Below are positions 17,578 to 26,308 of a DNA stretch of 64,000 nucleotides, piece by piece (position 1 is the stretch's first letter; each line of letters opens with the position of its first letter). Source of the stretch: Deltaproteobacteria bacterium (GTDB lineage: Bacteria; Desulfobacterota; Desulfobulbia; Desulfobulbales; Desulfurivibrionaceae); NCBI GenBank assembly GCA_026388695.1, contig JAPLJH010000067.1:18969-82968 (forward strand), given 5' to 3'. The notes beneath the pieces were generated by a model. The model had not been told where the DNA came from and made no database searches. It saw nothing but the letters and a program-made list of their open reading frames with translations. The position numbers and the translations under genes were made by a program.

Positions 17578-18405
17578 TTAGAGGACATCGGCAAATCCCT
17601 TCCTGGTTTTTTGAAACCAGGCAAAACCGAACCAGGCCACCAAAAAAGAAAAACTCGTAATCAGACCCAGATAACCCCACCTCGGGAATGCGCCAAAAAT
17701 GAGCAGCCCACGGGTCTGCTCGACAATAAAGGTCAATGGATTACAAAAAAGAAAAACCCGATACGCTTCAGGAATGGCAGCAAGAGGATAAAAAATTGGT
17801 GTAAAAAACATTAGGATAGTGACCACAACTCCAACCATTTGAGAAACATCACGAAAGAAGACTCCAAGCGCAGCCAAAAACCAGGAAATACCCATAATTA
17901 CCAAAACAAGCGGCAATATTACCAATGGGAGCAGAAAAACGCTAGGATGCGGGAACCCAATAATAATAATAAAAAACATCACCCAGACGATAAAGCTGAC
18001 CACAGCATGAAACAATGCGGCGCCAAAAGCGACCCAGGGAAGGATCTCCAGCGGAAATACGACTTTTTTGACATAATTTACGTTGGACAGGATCAAAGAG
18101 GGTGCACGGATCACACATTCGGCGAACAGGTTGAATACCAGCAAGCCAGCAAAAAGAACTAACGCAAATTCTGCCTTTGATTCGGCAGCACCCCCTCCCC
18201 AACGTGCTTTGAATACCACGCTGAAAACAAAGGTGTACACGGCAAGCATGAGCACCGGATTGAAAAATGACCAGAGGATGCCAAACACCGAACCCCGATA
18301 ACGGCCAACTACCTCTCGAACAACCAACACTCTAATCAAACTGCGATTAGCCCAGAGGCTCTGGGCCATAGCATGTGGCGATGTAGAAAAATTTTGCATC
18401 AGCAA
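17578..18405 (-). CDS. wzm: O-antigen ABC exporter permease (Wzm-like)
   Basis: 275 residues of the ABC2_membrane family with six hydrophobic segments. The N-terminal amphipathic region with LIRVLVVREVVGRYRGSVFGILW is the characteristic Wzm/TagG start. Conserved internal parts include NVNYVKKVVFPLEILPW and FFRDVSQMVGVVVTILMFFTPIFYP. It forms the membrane channel with the downstream ATPase. This pair defines the locus as ABC-transporter dependent; no Wzx/Wzy genes are present. Confidence 0.92.
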   Translation of the reverse strand: MLMQNFSTSPHAMAQSLWANRSLIRVLVVREVVGRYRGSVFGILWSFFNPVLMLAVYTFVFSVVFKARWGGGAAESKAEFALVLFAGLLVFNLFAECVIRAPSLILSNVNYVKKVVFPLEILPWVAFGAALFHAVVSFIVWVMFFIIIIGFPHPSVFLLPLVILPLVLVIMGISWFLAALGVFFRDVSQMVGVVVTILMFFTPIFYPLAAIPEAYRVFLFCNPLTFIVEQTRGLLIFGAFPRWGYLGLITSFSFLVAWFGFAWFQKTRKGFADVL

Positions 18406-18451
18406 AAAACCTTTTTCAGGGCGATGTTAAAAACCAAGCCTGGAACCATGG

Positions 18452-19399
18452 TCACATCCGCCGGAAAAGGACTGCGACCAGCAACCCTAAATTCTCCGCC
18501 AGAGTCTGGCGGTAAATACCTGCACGATTAAAACCAAGAAGCCTGGGCAGCAGTGACTGCCCCCGCGACTCCGTCCATCCCTTGAGAATCCGCCGGTTTT
18601 CCGAGAGGAGCATCCGGTCCACCTCCTGTAGCGCCTTAAGATTTCTGGCATTCCACTCCTTAAACCGCCCCTTGACTAGCAGGGACATCCGCACCCGGCT
18701 GGCCTGCCAACCGGTGTTGGCCCCCACCAGGTTGTTGTCGTGCTGCCGATACCGGAGCGACGGAAGAGGATCATAGAGCACCCTGCCGCCGCAGCCAGTA
18801 ACAAGCAGATAGGCCCACCAGTCGTGAGCAACGATCCCGAGTTCAGGACCAGCCTCCAGGAGCAGCGCGCGAGCGGCACGATTGAAGACCATAGTATTTC
18901 CTCCGCCGATATTTTGCACCAGGGCGTTAGCAAACCCTGGAGGCCGAGAAAAAAGAGGGGACAGACCAATATCCCGACCGACCTCGTCAATGAGGCGTGT
19001 ACGTGAACAGTAAAGAGCGGGCACCGTGCTAGGCAACGTCTCCAACCAGGTCACCGCCCGGCGAAGCTTGTCCACCTCCCAGATATCGTCCTGGTCTGCA
19101 AATGCGTAATATTCCGCCTCCAAGCCCGCCCGGCAAGCCAACGACAAAAAATTCGCGGCACAACCCAGGCCTGGCCCGGACTGAATAAAAAGACGTTCCT
19201 CGCCCCATGCCGATCGGTACTGATCGAGAATAGAAAGCGTTCCGTCCTGCGAACCATCATCCGAAGCCCACACCTGCCACTCGAAAAAAGTCTGGGCCGC
19301 GATGGAATCAAGCTGTTCCCCGAGAAAGCGCTGCCCGTTCATAGTACAGAGCAAGATCGCAACCCGGATTCTGGGAAAAATATACTCTTGTTGTGCCAT
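18452..19399 (-). CDS. Glycosyltransferase family 2
   Basis: 315 residues from the ATG at 19399; an in-frame GTG at 19423 adds eight residues and neither start has a strong RBS. GT2 motifs: VAILLCTMNGQRFLGEQLDSI at the N-terminus, WASDDGSQDGT (the first aspartates) near residue 48, and YYAFADQDDIWEVDKL (DxD) near residue 95. It resembles rhamnosyl- or alpha-L-Rha-transferring GT2 enzymes of O-antigen loci. It is the first gene of the minus-strand locus, 46 bp upstream of wzm. Confidence 0.85.
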   Translation of the reverse strand: MAQQEYIFPRIRVAILLCTMNGQRFLGEQLDSIAAQTFFEWQVWASDDGSQDGTLSILDQYRSAWGEERLFIQSGPGLGCAANFLSLACRAGLEAEYYAFADQDDIWEVDKLRRAVTWLETLPSTVPALYCSRTRLIDEVGRDIGLSPLFSRPPGFANALVQNIGGGNTMVFNRAARALLLEAGPELGIVAHDWWAYLLVTGCGGRVLYDPLPSLRYRQHDNNLVGANTGWQASRVRMSLLVKGRFKEWNARNLKALQEVDRMLLSENRRILKGWTESRGQSLLPRLLGFNRAGIYRQTLAENLGLLVAVLFRRM

Positions 19400-19554
19400 T
19401 TCAGATGAATTCAAGCAACGCACACACGTAGGGATGAAGGAAGGGATAATCTTCGGCTAGCCTCCGACCGTCGAGACTTTTCCAAAAGGAAAGGATAATT
19501 CAATTTTTTATCCGCCAATGCAAGACTTTTTTCGCACCCACCCTGGAAAGCCCC

Positions 19555-19577
19555 AAAACAGCCGCTTTCGGCCTGTT
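19555..19577 (-). terminator. Probable terminator after tRNA-Ser
   Basis: On the minus strand AACAG(G)CCG-AAAG-CGGCTGTT forms a stem with one bulge, followed by a weak T-rich tail. It lies 16 nt beyond the tRNA 3' end. Confidence 0.5.
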
Positions 19578-19592
19578 GGTTTCTTTACAACT

Positions 19593-19684
19593 TGGCGGAG
19601 AGGGTGGGATTCGAACCCACGGACCTGATCTCTCAGGTCAAACGATTTCGAGTCGTTCCCGATCGGCCACTCTGGCACCTCTCC
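19593..19684 (-). tRNA. tRNA-Ser (anticodon CGA)
   Basis: 92 nt including an encoded CCA. The acceptor stem GGAGAGG pairs with CCTCTCC, the discriminator is G, the anticodon loop reads CTCGAAA (CGA, decoding UCG), and there is a long class II variable arm plus the GGTTCGAATCC T-arm. It lies 40 bp downstream of tadA. Confidence 0.97.
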
Positions 19685-19724
19685 TTTTCAAATCCGGCTT
19701 CGCGGCTGAACTCGCTTCTGCTTT

Positions 19725-20195
19725 TTACTTCGCAACTGTCCCACCCCTTCTCTGCCGGAAAAAATCCTTCAGCAGAATGGCACTCTCTTCGGCCAGCAGG
19801 CCGCCTTCCACGGCCAACAGGTGATTGAGCCTTGTGTCCTGCCCGACCTGAAAAAGAGAGACAACCCCGCCGGCCTTGGGGTCGATGGCCCCATAGACCA
19901 GATGGCTCACCCTGGCGTGCACCAAGGCTCCGGCGCACATCACGCACGGCTCAAGGGTAACATAGAGGGTGGTGCCGGGCAATCGGTAATTCCCCAGCAA
20001 CCTACCCGCCTGCCGCAGCACCAGCATTTCGGCGTGCGCTCCGGGATCGCACAGCTCGATGGTGCGATTGCCGTTTTGGGCGATGATCTGTCCGGCTGCA
20101 TCCACCAGCACCGCACCGATGGGCACCTCACCCCGCTCCGCTGCAAGCTGCGCCTCGCCAAGGGCGACCTCCATGTAGTGCGCGGGGGAGTCCAT
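19725..20195 (-). CDS. tadA: tRNA-specific adenosine deaminase
   Basis: 156 residues from the ATG at 20195, which starts the typical N-terminus (MDSPAHYMEVALGEAQLA); the open frame extends upstream into the neighbouring gene. The zinc-dependent deaminase motifs are His54-Ala-Glu56 in PGAHAEML and PCVMC (Cys84, Cys87). TadA converts A34 to inosine in tRNA-Arg(ACG), allowing decoding of CGN codons. It sits 19 bp after the thioredoxin-reductase-like gene and just before tRNA-Ser. Confidence 0.93.
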   Translation of the reverse strand: MDSPAHYMEVALGEAQLAAERGEVPIGAVLVDAAGQIIAQNGNRTIELCDPGAHAEMLVLRQAGRLLGNYRLPGTTLYVTLEPCVMCAGALVHARVSHLVYGAIDPKAGGVVSLFQVGQDTRLNHLLAVEGGLLAEESAILLKDFFRQRRGGTVAK

Positions 20196-20214
20196 CGATA
20201 AAAAATCCGGCACG

Positions 20215-21138
20215 CTACTCGCCTTCCGGCGTACGCTTGAGCCGGTTAACAAGGTTAGCGGCCTCCCAGCCAGCCACGCACCCCTCGCCCACCGCCTTGG
20301 CCATCTGCCAGGGAGGCCCGGCTATGTCACCCGCCGCGTAGATGCCAGGGATGTTGGTCTCCTGCTTCTTGTTGGTCTCGATAAAGGAGAAGGTGTCCGT
20401 GTCGAGCAGAACGCCGATGCTGGTGGCAAGCTCCATGGCACCCTTGGCCCCAAGTTCGACAAAGACCCCGTCCACGGCAAGGGTCTCGCCGCTGTCCAGC
20501 ACAAGTCCGCTCACCGCCTTTTCGCCGGCAATCTCCTTGGGCCATACTCCCTTATGTACCACCACCGAGCTGACAGCCAATTTTTCGCCAAGCTCCTTGG
20601 TGACGGCCAGCTCTTTGCAGACCAAATGGACCTCGGCGGCATACTTGGTAAGGGTCAAGGCTCCGTCCACCGCAGCGGATTCGTTGCCCACCACCGCCAC
20701 CTTGGCGTTGCGATAAAAATTGGCGTCGCAATCCACGCAGTAGCTGACCCCACGGCCCAACAACTCCTTCTCGCCCGGAACTTTGAGCTTTTTACGCGAG
20801 GTACCGGTGGCGAGAATCAGGGTCCGGGCCATGATCTGTCGCCCGCTTTCCACCTTGACCGTAAACAATTCTCCTTCCTGGCCAAGCTGCAGGACATCCT
20901 CCGACCACACCTCCGTGCCAAAACGGGTGGCCTGGGCCAGGGCTATCCGTAGCAACTCCGCCCCGCCGGTCACGCCGTCGACACAGAGATAATTCTCAAC
21001 ATGGGCCTGATAGATACTGCTGTTTTCCACCCGACCCAGGACAAGCACCGAAGCCTTTTTCCGAGTTGCATGCACGGCGGCCTGTAGCCCTGCCGGACCA
21101 GCGCCGATAATAACCACGTCTATTATCTGTTCAACCAT
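20215..21138 (-). CDS. Thioredoxin-reductase-like FAD/NAD(P) oxidoreductase
   Basis: 307 residues of the class II pyridine nucleotide-disulfide oxidoreductase family. The FAD-binding IIGAGPAGLQAAVHA is at residues 10-24, the redox pair is Cys134-Val-Asp-Cys137 (canonical TrxB has CATC), the NAD(P) site is VAVVGNESAAVDGAL, and the C-terminal FAD motif is GIYAAGDIAGPPWQMAKAVGEG. A strong RBS (GGGAGA) precedes the ATG. It may reduce thioredoxin or a related small redox protein with NAD(P)H or another donor. A second paralogue with the same CVDC pair lies at 50951-51841, so the partner assignment is open. Confidence 0.85.
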   Translation of the reverse strand: MVEQIIDVVIIGAGPAGLQAAVHATRKKASVLVLGRVENSSIYQAHVENYLCVDGVTGGAELLRIALAQATRFGTEVWSEDVLQLGQEGELFTVKVESGRQIMARTLILATGTSRKKLKVPGEKELLGRGVSYCVDCDANFYRNAKVAVVGNESAAVDGALTLTKYAAEVHLVCKELAVTKELGEKLAVSSVVVHKGVWPKEIAGEKAVSGLVLDSGETLAVDGVFVELGAKGAMELATSIGVLLDTDTFSFIETNKKQETNIPGIYAAGDIAGPPWQMAKAVGEGCVAGWEAANLVNRLKRTPEGE

Positions 21139-21301
21139 TTTCGGTCTCCCTTTCTTTTAAAAACCGTTCGAAATGAACTCGTCAATATATAGCTATTTTT
21201 TTGATGGAAGACCACCATTTTTCACCGGGAAATAGGGCGTGGACAGGAAAACAGAATCTGTGTAAGATTTATCCTGGTTACGTTAATTTTACTTTTTTTG
21301 C

Positions 21302-24300
21302 ATGACAACGGAAAAAATGCGCTATATCGCTGATCTTCACATCCACTCCCCCTTCTCCCGTGCGACCAGCAAGGCCGGCAACCTGCAAGGTCTTGCCGCC
21401 TGGGCCAGGGTCAAGGGCATCCATCTTCTCGGCACCGGCGACTTCACCCATCCCGGCTGGTTCTCTCAGCTCAAAGAGCAGCTGGCCCCTGCCGAACCGG
21501 GATTTTACAAACTCAAGGATGAGACGATTCCCCCGGCCCTACCGCAGGTGACACCGGAGGCTCTCCCCAGCCGCTTCCTGCTCACCGCCGAGATCAGTTC
21601 CATCTACAAACGCCACGGTGCGGTGCGCAAGGTTCACAATCTGCTCTACGTGCCCGATTTCGCCTCGGCGGAACGGATCAACTCCGTCCTGGCCGGCATC
21701 GGCAACATCGAGTCCGACGGCCGCCCCATCCTGGGCCTTGACTCCCACGACCTCCTCGAAATCCTGCTCGAAAAGGCGCCTGAGGGCTTTCTGGTACCGG
21801 CCCACATCTGGACCCCATGGTTTTCCCTGTTCGGCTCCCGCTCCGGCTTTGACATTATCGAGGAATGCTACGGCGACCTCAGCCCCCACGTCTTTGCTCT
21901 CGAAACCGGCCTGTCCTCGGACCCGGACATGAACCGGCTCATCCCGGCCCTGGACCGCTTCGCCCTGATCTCCAATTCCGATTGCCATTCCCCCGGAAAA
22001 TTAGGCAGGGAAGCCAATATCTTCAACACCGGCTTCGACTTTTTCGCTCTGCGCGAGGCCCTGAAAAATCCCCTGACCGACGCCTTTGCCGCCACGATCG
22101 AATTCTACCCGGAAGAAGGCAAATACCATGCCGATGGCCACCGGAACTGCCGGGTTTGCCTTGAGCCCGCCGAGACCCGGAAAATCGGGGCCATCTGTCC
22201 GGTCTGCGGCAGGCCCCTGACCGTGGGGGTGCTGCACCGGGTCATGGAACTGGCCGAGCGGACCGAACCCTACTACCCTCCCGGCTCGCCTGCGGTGCAC
22301 AGCCTGATCCCCCTGCCCGAGGTGCTGGGTGAGATTCTCGGCACAGGCCCTGCCACCAAGGGGGTGATGTCCCTGTACAGCAGAATCATTGACCGCTTCG
22401 GTTCGGAATTTAACCTACTGCTCAACACGCCGGTGGATGAAATCAACCAAATGTCTCCGGTGCTAGGCGAGGCCGTAGCCCGCATCCGCACGGGCAGGGT
22501 CATCCGCACCCCTGGCTACGATGGCGAATTCGGGGTGATCCGGGTTTTTGCCGAAGGAGAGCGGCAGGAGCTGGCCGGCCAGATCAGCCTGTTTGCCGGA
22601 AAAAAGACGACCTCGCCCGCAAAAAAACAGGACCGCAGCCCGCTGCCCCTTGAAAAGAAACCCTCTCCGCCCGCAGACATGCCCCAGGCCCCGAGAAAGC
22701 CCAACCCAGAGCAGCTTGCCGCCATCACCAGCAAGGAAGAAACCATCCTGGTGGCTGCCGGTCCGGGCACCGGCAAGACCTTTACCCTGGTGGCCAGGAT
22801 CGAACATCTGCTGGCCGCGGAGCATGCCCGCCCCGAAGAAATGGTGGCCATCACCTTCACCAACCGGGCAGCCCGCGAGATGCAAGAGCGACTGAGCCGG
22901 GAACTCGGCGAGACGGCCCAGGCCATCTTCGTGGGCACCTTCCATGCCTATTGCCTGTCTCTGTTGCGCAAGGAAAGTCCAGACCTCGCGGTTATCGGCG
23001 AGGAGGAGCGCGATCTTTATCTGCGCAAGGCCTTTCCGACCATGCCCCGGGCCGAACACCATATTCTAAAAAAACAACTGGCCGTCCACGTTGATCAGCT
23101 CAACCGGGGGACGCTTCCTGCCGATGCCGCCCTGCCGGAGCTCCTTGAGCGCTATCTTGCCTCGTTGATGCCAAACAAGGCCATTGACCTTGATCTGGTC
23201 ATCCCCTGGTGCGTGGAGCGCCTGAGCCGCGATCCCGCCCGTGCCGGCCAGCTCACCGGCCGGGTAGCCCATCTCTTTGTCGACGAGTTTCAGGACCTCA
23301 ACCATCCGCAATACCAGTTGGTTCTGTTACTCGGCTTTCAGGCACGGGTATTCGCCATCGGCGACCCCAATCAGGCCATTTACGGCTTTCGCGGCAGTGA
23401 CCTCACCCTGTTCCAGCGTTTCCGCGAAAGAGCGGGCGTCACCACCCTGGCCCTGATCCGCAACTACCGCTCCGCCCCAGCCATTATCGACGGCGCAGCA
23501 GCCCTCATCCGCCATAACCGGCAAAGCGGCGACACCCAGCTTGTTGCCCAAAGCACCAGCACGGCTCTCATCGAATGGCATCAGGCGCCAAGCGCCCAGG
23601 CCGAAGCGGATTTCATCGTGCAGCGCATCGAAGAGGAGTTGGGCGGCATCAGCAGCCTTTCCCGGCATGCAGACCAAAGCGGCGGCCAAGCCCGAAGCTT
23701 TGCCGATTTTGCCGTGCTCTACCGGCTCAGCCAGATGGCCGAACCCATTGCCGAAGCCCTGCACCGCAAAGGCATCCCCTTCCAGCTCGTTGGCGCCACC
23801 CCTTTTTACCTGAAACCCGCCCTGAAGGCCGCCTGCCATTTTCTTCTGGCCAGCGCGGCGGACGCGGGCTTAAGCGCGCATCTCCTGCTGATTGCAGGCC
23901 TTTCTGGGATCGGAGAGGCAACCATCTCCCTTATTGAAAAAAGACTCCCCCTCCGCTGCCCAGATTTTTATGGCGAGGCGCTCACCCTTCCCCTTCCCGC
24001 CAACACGGCAAAAATCATCCGAAAGATGGGCGCAATCCTCAAAGATTTCCGCAAGGCAGCTGAACACGACATTGCCCGCCCTTTGGCCGAGGCCATGCCC
24101 GAACTGGGCATCGATCCCAATGGGCCAGAGGCAAAGCGGTTGCTCCACTTGGCCAACGCCTTTGGCAACGACCTCCAGGCTTTTTGTGAACACCTCAGGC
24201 AAAACGCCCAGGCCACAGTCTACGATGCACGGGCCGAAGCCGTGGCCCTCATGACCATGCATGCCGCCAAGGGGTTGGAGTTCCCGGTGGTCTTTCTCCC

Positions 24301-24568
24301 CGGCATTGAAGAGGAGATTCTCCCCTGCACCATTGCCAATCTGCACAGCGATGTGGAAGAAGAACGCCGCCTCCTCTATGTTGCCATGACCAGGGCGCAG
24401 GAAACCCTTGTTTTAAGCGCGGCCGCGAACCGCACCATCTTCAATCGGACCACCGAACACAGCCCCTCTCGCTTTATCCAGGAGATTCCCGTCTCCCTAC
24501 TGAGCGAGACAGGCCAGCCCCTGCCCAAGCGGCGGAATGCCAGCGGTCGGCAGTTGCAACTTTTTTAA
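21302..24568 (+). CDS. PHP-domain / UvrD-like helicase fusion protein
   Basis: 1088 residues. Residues 1-270 form a PHP phosphoesterase-like domain (DLHIHSPFSRATSK at 11-24, GTGDFTHPGW, HIWTPW, NSDCHSPGKLG). A zinc-finger-like pair follows (CRVCL and CPVCG, about residues 284-304), and then a complete SF1A helicase: Walker A AAGPGTGKT near 485, FVDEFQDLN near 660, GDPNQAIYGFRGSD near 685, ALIRNYRSAP and MTMHAAKGLEFPVVFLPG near 985, ending in VAMTRAQ. Family VI motifs are intact. The combination suggests a DNA-repair helicase with an attached metal-dependent phosphatase or nuclease. It is monocistronic and divergent from the oxidoreductase gene. Confidence 0.88.
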   Translation: MTTEKMRYIADLHIHSPFSRATSKAGNLQGLAAWARVKGIHLLGTGDFTHPGWFSQLKEQLAPAEPGFYKLKDETIPPALPQVTPEALPSRFLLTAEISSIYKRHGAVRKVHNLLYVPDFASAERINSVLAGIGNIESDGRPILGLDSHDLLEILLEKAPEGFLVPAHIWTPWFSLFGSRSGFDIIEECYGDLSPHVFALETGLSSDPDMNRLIPALDRFALISNSDCHSPGKLGREANIFNTGFDFFALREALKNPLTDAFAATIEFYPEEGKYHADGHRNCRVCLEPAETRKIGAICPVCGRPLTVGVLHRVMELAERTEPYYPPGSPAVHSLIPLPEVLGEILGTGPATKGVMSLYSRIIDRFGSEFNLLLNTPVDEINQMSPVLGEAVARIRTGRVIRTPGYDGEFGVIRVFAEGERQELAGQISLFAGKKTTSPAKKQDRSPLPLEKKPSPPADMPQAPRKPNPEQLAAITSKEETILVAAGPGTGKTFTLVARIEHLLAAEHARPEEMVAITFTNRAAREMQERLSRELGETAQAIFVGTFHAYCLSLLRKESPDLAVIGEEERDLYLRKAFPTMPRAEHHILKKQLAVHVDQLNRGTLPADAALPELLERYLASLMPNKAIDLDLVIPWCVERLSRDPARAGQLTGRVAHLFVDEFQDLNHPQYQLVLLLGFQARVFAIGDPNQAIYGFRGSDLTLFQRFRERAGVTTLALIRNYRSAPAIIDGAAALIRHNRQSGDTQLVAQSTSTALIEWHQAPSAQAEADFIVQRIEEELGGISSLSRHADQSGGQARSFADFAVLYRLSQMAEPIAEALHRKGIPFQLVGATPFYLKPALKAACHFLLASAADAGLSAHLLLIAGLSGIGEATISLIEKRLPLRCPDFYGEALTLPLPANTAKIIRKMGAILKDFRKAAEHDIARPLAEAMPELGIDPNGPEAKRLLHLANAFGNDLQAFCEHLRQNAQATVYDARAEAVALMTMHAAKGLEFPVVFLPGIEEEILPCTIANLHSDVEEERRLLYVAMTRAQETLVLSAAANRTIFNRTTEHSPSRFIQEIPVSLLSETGQPLPKRRNASGRQLQLF

Positions 24569-24616
24569 CGGAACTTGCCTCATCTTTGTAATGGCCTTAT
24601 TACAACCAGGAATCCC

Positions 24617-25123
24617 ATGCAAAACCAGGACACCCCAGCGCCCCGAACCATCCGAATCGGCGCGGCCAATATCGGCCTGATCGGCCTTGACCAGGCCATG
24701 AACAAGGCCCTGAGCGAACAGATGCCGGAAGAGGCTGCGGTGGATTTTCTTTTTGCCGCCGTTGCCCGGAAAAATTACGTCCCCATAAGCGCGGAACCGA
24801 TCTACCGCGAGGCCTTGCTCGGCGAATACCGCCGTCGCCAGGGGATACAGGGCGCCGAGTCGGGAATCCTCACCATCCGGGTGCTGGGTTCCGGCTGCGT
24901 GACCTGCAACAAACTCAGCGCCATGCTTTTTGAAGCCCTGCAAAAATTCGGTCTGGCTGCCGACATGGAGTCGGTGCACGATCTGGATGAGATCTGGCGC
25001 TTCGGGGTGACAAAGACCCCTGCCCTGATCATCAACGGCACGGTGAAATGCGCTGGACGGATGCCTTCCCCTGCCGAGGTCGAAGAATGGGTCGGGGAAG
25101 AGAAAGAGAAATTAACCGCGTAG
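24617..25123 (+). CDS. Thioredoxin-fold protein with N-terminal helical domain
   Basis: 168 residues from the ATG at 24617 (AGGAA nearby; an upstream ATG at 24575 lacks support). The C-terminal 80 residues are a thioredoxin_3-type domain: LTIRVLGSGCVTCNKLSAML carries the C-x-x-C pair, then VTKTPALIINGTVKCAGRMPS with the cis-Pro. The N-terminal 80 residues (IGLIGLDQAMNKALSEQM) form a separate domain that I do not recognise with confidence. Small thioredoxins of this type often serve metal resistance or membrane redox partners. The gene is followed 48 bp later by a His-rich membrane microprotein. Confidence 0.75.
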   Translation: MQNQDTPAPRTIRIGAANIGLIGLDQAMNKALSEQMPEEAAVDFLFAAVARKNYVPISAEPIYREALLGEYRRRQGIQGAESGILTIRVLGSGCVTCNKLSAMLFEALQKFGLAADMESVHDLDEIWRFGVTKTPALIINGTVKCAGRMPSPAEVEEWVGEEKEKLTA

Positions 25124-25171
25124 TAACAAAGAATATTTTCCAGAAACCCATCACCATTGGAGGATTCACCC

Positions 25172-25294
25172 ATGAGCACGCACGATCACCACGACGACCC
25201 CCACGGCTACGGCCACGATGAACCAGAAGCCTGTTTCAAGGTGGGGATTATTTTTCTCTGCGTTATTGCGGCGCTGTATCTGATTTCGTTTTAA
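25172..25294 (+). CDS. His/Asp-rich single-pass membrane microprotein
   Basis: 40 residues. GGAGGA lies 8 nt before the ATG. The first 20 residues hold seven His and five Asp (MSTHDHHDDPHGYGHDEPEA), followed by CFKVGIIFLCVIAALYLISF, a clear transmembrane segment. It is too short for most gene callers. The His-rich cytoplasmic or periplasmic tail could bind a metal such as nickel, zinc or cobalt. The strong RBS and codon pattern support translation; function unknown. Confidence 0.65.
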   Translation: MSTHDHHDDPHGYGHDEPEACFKVGIIFLCVIAALYLISF

Positions 25295-25385
25295 TAGGGA
25301 GATCGTTTGCGGGCAGGACCTGGCGCGTTGCTCCATCCTGCCCGCAGCCCTTTTCCCAACTTCCCACTCATCCCTCGAGGTGATC

Positions 25386-25772
25386 ATGGACATTACCAAA
25401 AAATTGGAATCCGCCGAAACCCGCATCACCAAGGCGGTTTTTCCCAACACCACTAACCACTACGCCACTCTGTTCGGCGGCACGGCCCTCCAGTGGATGG
25501 ACGAAGCGGCCTTTATCACCGCGACCCGCTTTTCCCGGCAAAAAACCGTCACGGTCTGCTCGGACCGCATCGATTTCAAGACCCCGATCCCGGCCGGCAC
25601 CTTTGTCGAACTGGTCGGCCAGGTGGTCAAGGTCGGCAACACCAGCATCCAGGTGCGGGTGACCGTGTATCTCGAACAGATGTACGACGAAACCAGGGAA
25701 AAGGCCATCGAGGGACTTTTCACCTTTGTCGCGGTTGACGACGCCATGCGCCCGATTCCGGTGAAAAAATAG
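25386..25772 (+). CDS. Acyl-CoA thioesterase (hotdog fold, YciA-like)
   Basis: 128 residues. The ATG at 25386 follows GAGGTGA closely; a GTG at 25380 is less likely. The family block NHYATLFGGTALQWMDEAAFITATRF (residues about 22-47) carries the conserved LFGG and WMDE residues of the YciA/BACH thioesterases, and the second half has SDRIDFKTPIPAG. It hydrolyses acyl-CoA to free acid and CoA, probably as a hexamer in the cytoplasm. Monocistronic. Confidence 0.88.
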   Translation: MDITKKLESAETRITKAVFPNTTNHYATLFGGTALQWMDEAAFITATRFSRQKTVTVCSDRIDFKTPIPAGTFVELVGQVVKVGNTSIQVRVTVYLEQMYDETREKAIEGLFTFVAVDDAMRPIPVKK

Positions 25773-25922
25773 ATCTGCCTGTTTTTGTTAGGACGGTTGC
25801 AAAAAATTGCGCCCGGCCACTTTATTTTTTGATTCACCCCGGAGAATCTGTATACTATGAGATAAGAGCTTCTATACGGTTGTTGCCGACACGGCAATCA
25901 GCACACGGTGCAGAGGTCAGCC

Positions 25923-26261
25923 ATGCCCCTCTCCAATTTTCCCCAGGCGGTAATTCGTTTTGAAATCCAGGTGTACCAACGCCCCAACGATGAAAAACGC
26001 CTGCGCGACACCCACATCGCCTTTTCCGGCGCACCCCAGAAACATCCTACCAACCCGCAAAAAATCATCCTGGTGGTCGATCCTTACAGCGACAACACCT
26101 TTTATTACGAATTCAACACCCAGGATATCTCCTTCGTTGAGGAGCTGGCCAACATCGTCACCATGGACGGCGACGTGGTTCCCATGGCCAGAATCTGGGT
26201 CAAGAAAAAAAGCATTGCCGTACGCAGCACTCCATTTGTCGTAGCTAGCACCAGGCCATAA
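25923..26261 (+). CDS. Conserved hypothetical protein, Desulfobacterota type
   Basis: 112 residues from the ATG at 25923 (AGAGG 6 nt upstream; a GTG at 25908 is rejected). The sequence has a beta-rich look with FEIQVYQRP, HIAFSGAPQKHPTN, VVDPYSDNTFYYEFN and MARIWVKKKSIAVRSTPF. From memory, similar short proteins in sulfate reducers have been auto-named as inorganic pyrophosphatase-like, but I see no pyrophosphatase active-site motif, so I do not adopt that name. No signal peptide. Soluble, function unknown. Confidence 0.7.
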   Translation: MPLSNFPQAVIRFEIQVYQRPNDEKRLRDTHIAFSGAPQKHPTNPQKIILVVDPYSDNTFYYEFNTQDISFVEELANIVTMDGDVVPMARIWVKKKSIAVRSTPFVVASTRP

Positions 26262-26308
26262 GGCCCCCGCTAGACTGCGCCAACACCTCGCCCAAGGGAG
26301 ACTCGGCC

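Noticed and set aside
19572..19828. Plus-strand open frames across the tRNA-Ser gene
   Set aside because: They only read through the antisense of the tRNA and tadA end.
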